From: Saccharopolyspora erythraea
Lineage (GTDB): Bacteria; Actinomycetota; Actinomycetes; Mycobacteriales; Pseudonocardiaceae
DNA length: 64,000 nt
Reading direction: 5' to 3'
Assembly: GCF_018141105.1 (NCBI RefSeq)
Contig: NZ_CP054839.1
Span: 8,001,411-8,065,410, forward strand
The position numbers and the translations under genes were made by a program. The notes under the pieces are model-generated. The model did not search any database, was not told the origin of the DNA, and was given only the letters and a program-made list of their open reading frames with translations. Below are positions 62,065 through 64,000 of the stretch, piece after piece (position 1 is the first letter of the stretch; the number at the start of each line of letters is the position of its first letter).

Positions 62065-62224
62065 CAAGACAAGTCCCCAGCCCTTCGCAGGTCCCCCGAC
62101 CCGGCATCGGACGCTACCAACTCACGCCTCCGGGTGGCCGGCAGCGCAGCCTTGTCCCGATTCTTTCGCATGTTGTCCGCCGGGACACTCGTGGGCGGCG
62201 GGCCGGGCGCGCACGCTCGGGGAC

Positions 62225-63535
62225 ATGACACAGAGCATCCGGTCTCCCATCGAGAAACCCCGCGTTCACCGCGCGTGGTGGGTGATCACCGCCGCCGGGC
62301 TGGCGATCATCGCCGCGGGCGCCTTCACCACGATGTCGGGGCTGCTGGTCACTCCTCTGCACCACGAGTACGGCTGGTCGCACGGCTCCATCAGCGTCGC
62401 CGTGTCGGTCAACATGGTGCTCTACGGCCTGACCGCGCCGTTCGCGGCGGCGCTGATGGACCGCTTCGGCATCCGCTCGGTGGTCGCCGGGGCGCTCTCG
62501 CTGGTCGCGCTCGGCGCGGTGCTGACCACCGTCATGACCGCGGCGTGGCAGCTCACGCTGTACTGGGGCCTGCTCGTCGGGCTCGGCACCGGGTCGATGG
62601 CGATGGCCTTCGCCGCGACCGTCGCGGGCCGCTGGTTCGTGGCGCGCCGCGGCCTGGTCACCGGGATCCTGACGGCCGCGAGCGTGTTCGGGCAGTTCGT
62701 GTTCCTGCCCGTGCTGTCCTGGATCGCCGACACCTACCAGTGGCGGGCCTCGCTGGTGACGGTCGCGCTGACCGCCGTCTGCGTCGTGCCGGTGGTGTGG
62801 CTGCTGCTGCGCGACCACCCGGCCGACGTCGGCGTGAAGGCCTACGGCGCGACCGAGTTCGAGAGCAAGCCCGCGCCGGTGCCCGGTGCGGCGCGGCGGA
62901 CCGTGCGGGTGCTGCTGACCTCGGCGCGGACCGGGCCGTTCTGGCTGCTGGCGGGCACGTTCGCGATCTGCGGCGCGTCGACCAACGGCATCATGTGGAG
63001 CCACTTCGTGCCCGCCGCGCACCACCACGGCATGCCGGTCACGATCGCGTCGTCGCTGCTGGCGATGGTCGGCATCTTCAACGTGGTGGGCACGGTCGGC
63101 TCGGGCTGGCTCACCGACCGCCTCGACGCGCGGTGGCTGCTGGCCGGCTACTTCGCACTGCGCGCCGTGGCGCTGATGTGCCTGCCGCTGCTGTTCGCCG
63201 CGACGGTACGGCCGTCGCTGGTGGTTTTCGTCGTCGTCTTCGGCGTGCTCGACGTGGCCACCGTGCCCCCGACGATCGCGCTGGCGCACCGCTTCTACGG
63301 CGAGGACGGCGCCATCGTCTTCGGCTGGGTCAACGCCTCGCACCAGCTCGGCGCCGGGCTCATGGCGTTCCTCGGCGGCGTGACCCGCGACCTGTTCGGC
63401 TCCTACGACCTGGTCTGGGTCGCCGCGGGCGGGCTCTGCGTGCTGGCGGCACTGCTCTCCCCGTTGATCCGCGGTCGCAGCGGAGACGGGAACGCGCTCG
63501 AGACCGAGCGCAGGTCGGCGGTCGGCGTCGACTGA
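62225..63535 (+). CDS. MFS carrier, monocarboxylate/OFA-like
   Basis: A 436-residue, 12-segment transporter. N-terminal RAWWVITAAGLAIIAAGAFT, HHEYGWSHGSISVAVSVNMV, and loop 2-3 MDRFGIRSVVAGALSL fit the group near OFA/monocarboxylate carriers; WVNASHQLGAGLMAFLGG and the following helices complete it. ATG at 62225. A 38-residue membrane protein with a good RBS follows 30 bases later, so a two-gene unit is likely. It is divergent from gtrA. Substrate unknown. Confidence 0.88.
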   Translation: MTQSIRSPIEKPRVHRAWWVITAAGLAIIAAGAFTTMSGLLVTPLHHEYGWSHGSISVAVSVNMVLYGLTAPFAAALMDRFGIRSVVAGALSLVALGAVLTTVMTAAWQLTLYWGLLVGLGTGSMAMAFAATVAGRWFVARRGLVTGILTAASVFGQFVFLPVLSWIADTYQWRASLVTVALTAVCVVPVVWLLLRDHPADVGVKAYGATEFESKPAPVPGAARRTVRVLLTSARTGPFWLLAGTFAICGASTNGIMWSHFVPAAHHHGMPVTIASSLLAMVGIFNVVGTVGSGWLTDRLDARWLLAGYFALRAVALMCLPLLFAATVRPSLVVFVVVFGVLDVATVPPTIALAHRFYGEDGAIVFGWVNASHQLGAGLMAFLGGVTRDLFGSYDLVWVAAGGLCVLAALLSPLIRGRSGDGNALETERRSAVGVD

Positions 63536-63565
63536 ACCGGATTCGGTACCAAGGAGGGATTCCTC

Positions 63566-63682
63566 GTGGACGCACTGGCCATCTTGCTGCTGGCGACCGT
63601 GGCCGGACTGGCCCTCGCGCTGGACGGCACCCTGCTCGTCACGTGGTGGCGGGGCAACCTGGACCGCCCGGCGACGCACTAG
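63566..63682 (+). CDS. Small membrane protein downstream of the MFS carrier
   Basis: A 38-residue protein: MDALAILLLATVAGLALALD then GTLLVTWWRGNLDRPATH. One hydrophobic helix from residue 3, with a Trp-Trp and Arg interface. The GTG start at 63566 follows an exact AAGGAGG with a 7-base gap, which is what makes the frame credible despite its length; it ends at TAG 63680-63682. It is 30 bases after the carrier stop, so it is probably co-transcribed and may be a partner or assembly subunit. Confidence 0.7.
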   Translation: MDALAILLLATVAGLALALDGTLLVTWWRGNLDRPATH

Positions 63683-63730
63683 TCCCGGCATCCGGCGAAC
63701 GCGGTGGTGGCTTCGGCCATCACCGCGTTC

Positions 63731-64000
63731 TCATGCGCCGGCGCCCTGCAGCTCCGGTTCGCCGCCCTCGACGACCGGGGTTCCGCGGAAGGTGTTGCGG
63801 TAGGCGCTCGGCGACACCCCCAGCGCCGACTGGAAGTGCTGGCGCAGAGAGGCCGTGGTGCCGAAGCCCGCGTTCTCGGCGACCTGCTCGACCGGAATGT
63901 CGGTGTCCTCCAGCAGCTGCCGGGCGCGCTCGATGCGCTGCTGGATCAGCCACTGGCCGGGCGAGATGCCGACCTCCTCCCGGAACCGGCGGGTGAAGGT
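63731..64000 (-). CDS. AraC/GlxA-type regulator, C-terminal part (cut by the window end)
   Basis: Eighty-nine C-terminal residues are inside the window; the N-terminus lies beyond 64000. Both AraC helix-turn-helix motifs are partly visible: TFTRRFREEVGISPGQWLIQ, then RARQLLEDTDIPVEQVAENA, GFGTTASLRQHF and the closing GVSPSAYRNTFRG. This spacing is that of GlxA-like regulators, whose N-terminal domain is DJ-1/PfpI-like; that domain cannot be seen here. It ends with a short Gly/Glu-rich tail. Confidence 0.85.
   Translation of the reverse strand, partial: TFTRRFREEVGISPGQWLIQQRIERARQLLEDTDIPVEQVAENAGFGTTASLRQHFQSALGVSPSAYRNTFRGTPVVEGGEPELQGAGA

Overview
The window is high-GC actinobacterial chromosome with strong third-position GC, many GTG/TTG starts and hairpin terminators without T-tracts. 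Gene content and the style of the proteins (HspR with HAIR operators, SigE-type ECF factor, DUF3151, DUF2637, DUF1707 and YCII proteins, a DasR-type site before nagKA) point to the Pseudonocardiaceae, most likely a Saccharopolyspora; the genus is an inference from memory of these families, not from a search. I count about 65 protein genes, one tRNA (Gly, CCC), and no rRNA, CRISPR array, transposase or obvious prophage. Most of it is core chromosome with scattered accessory efflux cassettes.

Layout. 0-11.8 kb: Na+/H+ antiporter, DUF2637 membrane protein, quinone reductase-like protein, purA, a secreted HNH nuclease, a FUSC-type membrane protein, small conserved proteins, DUF3151 and class II aldolase, ending with a YCII protein. 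11.8-16 kb: SigE-type sigma factor, then nagK-nagA behind a DasR-like operator, and a DedA protein. 16-19.4 kb: a minus-strand run of TrmH/SpoU methyltransferase, pyrE, an SDR enzyme and two membrane-anchored unknowns. 19.6-24.6 kb: a large ATPase-LuxR regulator, then a TetR regulator divergent from an MFS pump with three near-identical operators. 24.7-28 kb: clpB with one HAIR box. 28-32.3 kb: a MarR - MFS - YceI operon in which transporter and YceI protein share carboxypeptidase-regulatory-like modules; its linker DNA carries a cluster of DnaA-box sequences. 32.3-36.3 kb: minisatellites, another MarR regulator, and a PPOX-like flavoprotein divergent from a flavohaemoglobin with an NsrR-like site between them. 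36.3-40.7 kb: dnaK-grpE-dnaJ-hspR with two HAIR boxes. 40.8-48 kb: DUF4097 protein, NCS1 permease, SMR pump with TetR, SnoaL-like protein, TetR with luciferase-like oxidoreductase, DUF1707 protein and a GAP-family membrane protein. 48-51 kb: a 740-residue membrane Fe-S oxidoreductase and a 74-residue secreted protein. 51-55 kb: SWIM and SNF2 helicase pair. 55-64 kb: sugar porter, dcd, tRNA-Gly, a secreted protein with two EF-hand-like repeats, a DinB protein, a MerR gene broken by an exact 26-bp tandem duplication, allE, GtrA, an MFS carrier with a 38-residue membrane protein behind it, and the C-terminus of an AraC-type regulator.

How the parts work together. The clearest regulatory circuit is the heat-shock one: HspR encoded at 36.4-36.8 kb should repress its own dnaK operon and clpB through the three HAIR boxes seen here. 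Several efflux cassettes carry their own regulator and visible operators (TetR/MFS at 23 kb, MarR/MFS/YceI at 32 kb, TetR/oxidoreductase at 45.6 kb). nagK and nagA together would process N-acetylglucosamine from chitin or cell wall.

Most worth a second look: the DnaA-box cluster inside the MFS gene, the MFS/YceI shared-module operon, the MerR frameshift with TGATG coupling, the triple TetR operator, the 19-20 bp minisatellites, and a dispersed inverted-repeat element (two copies plus a solo end), one copy of which holds a nested palindrome between 14-bp direct repeats.
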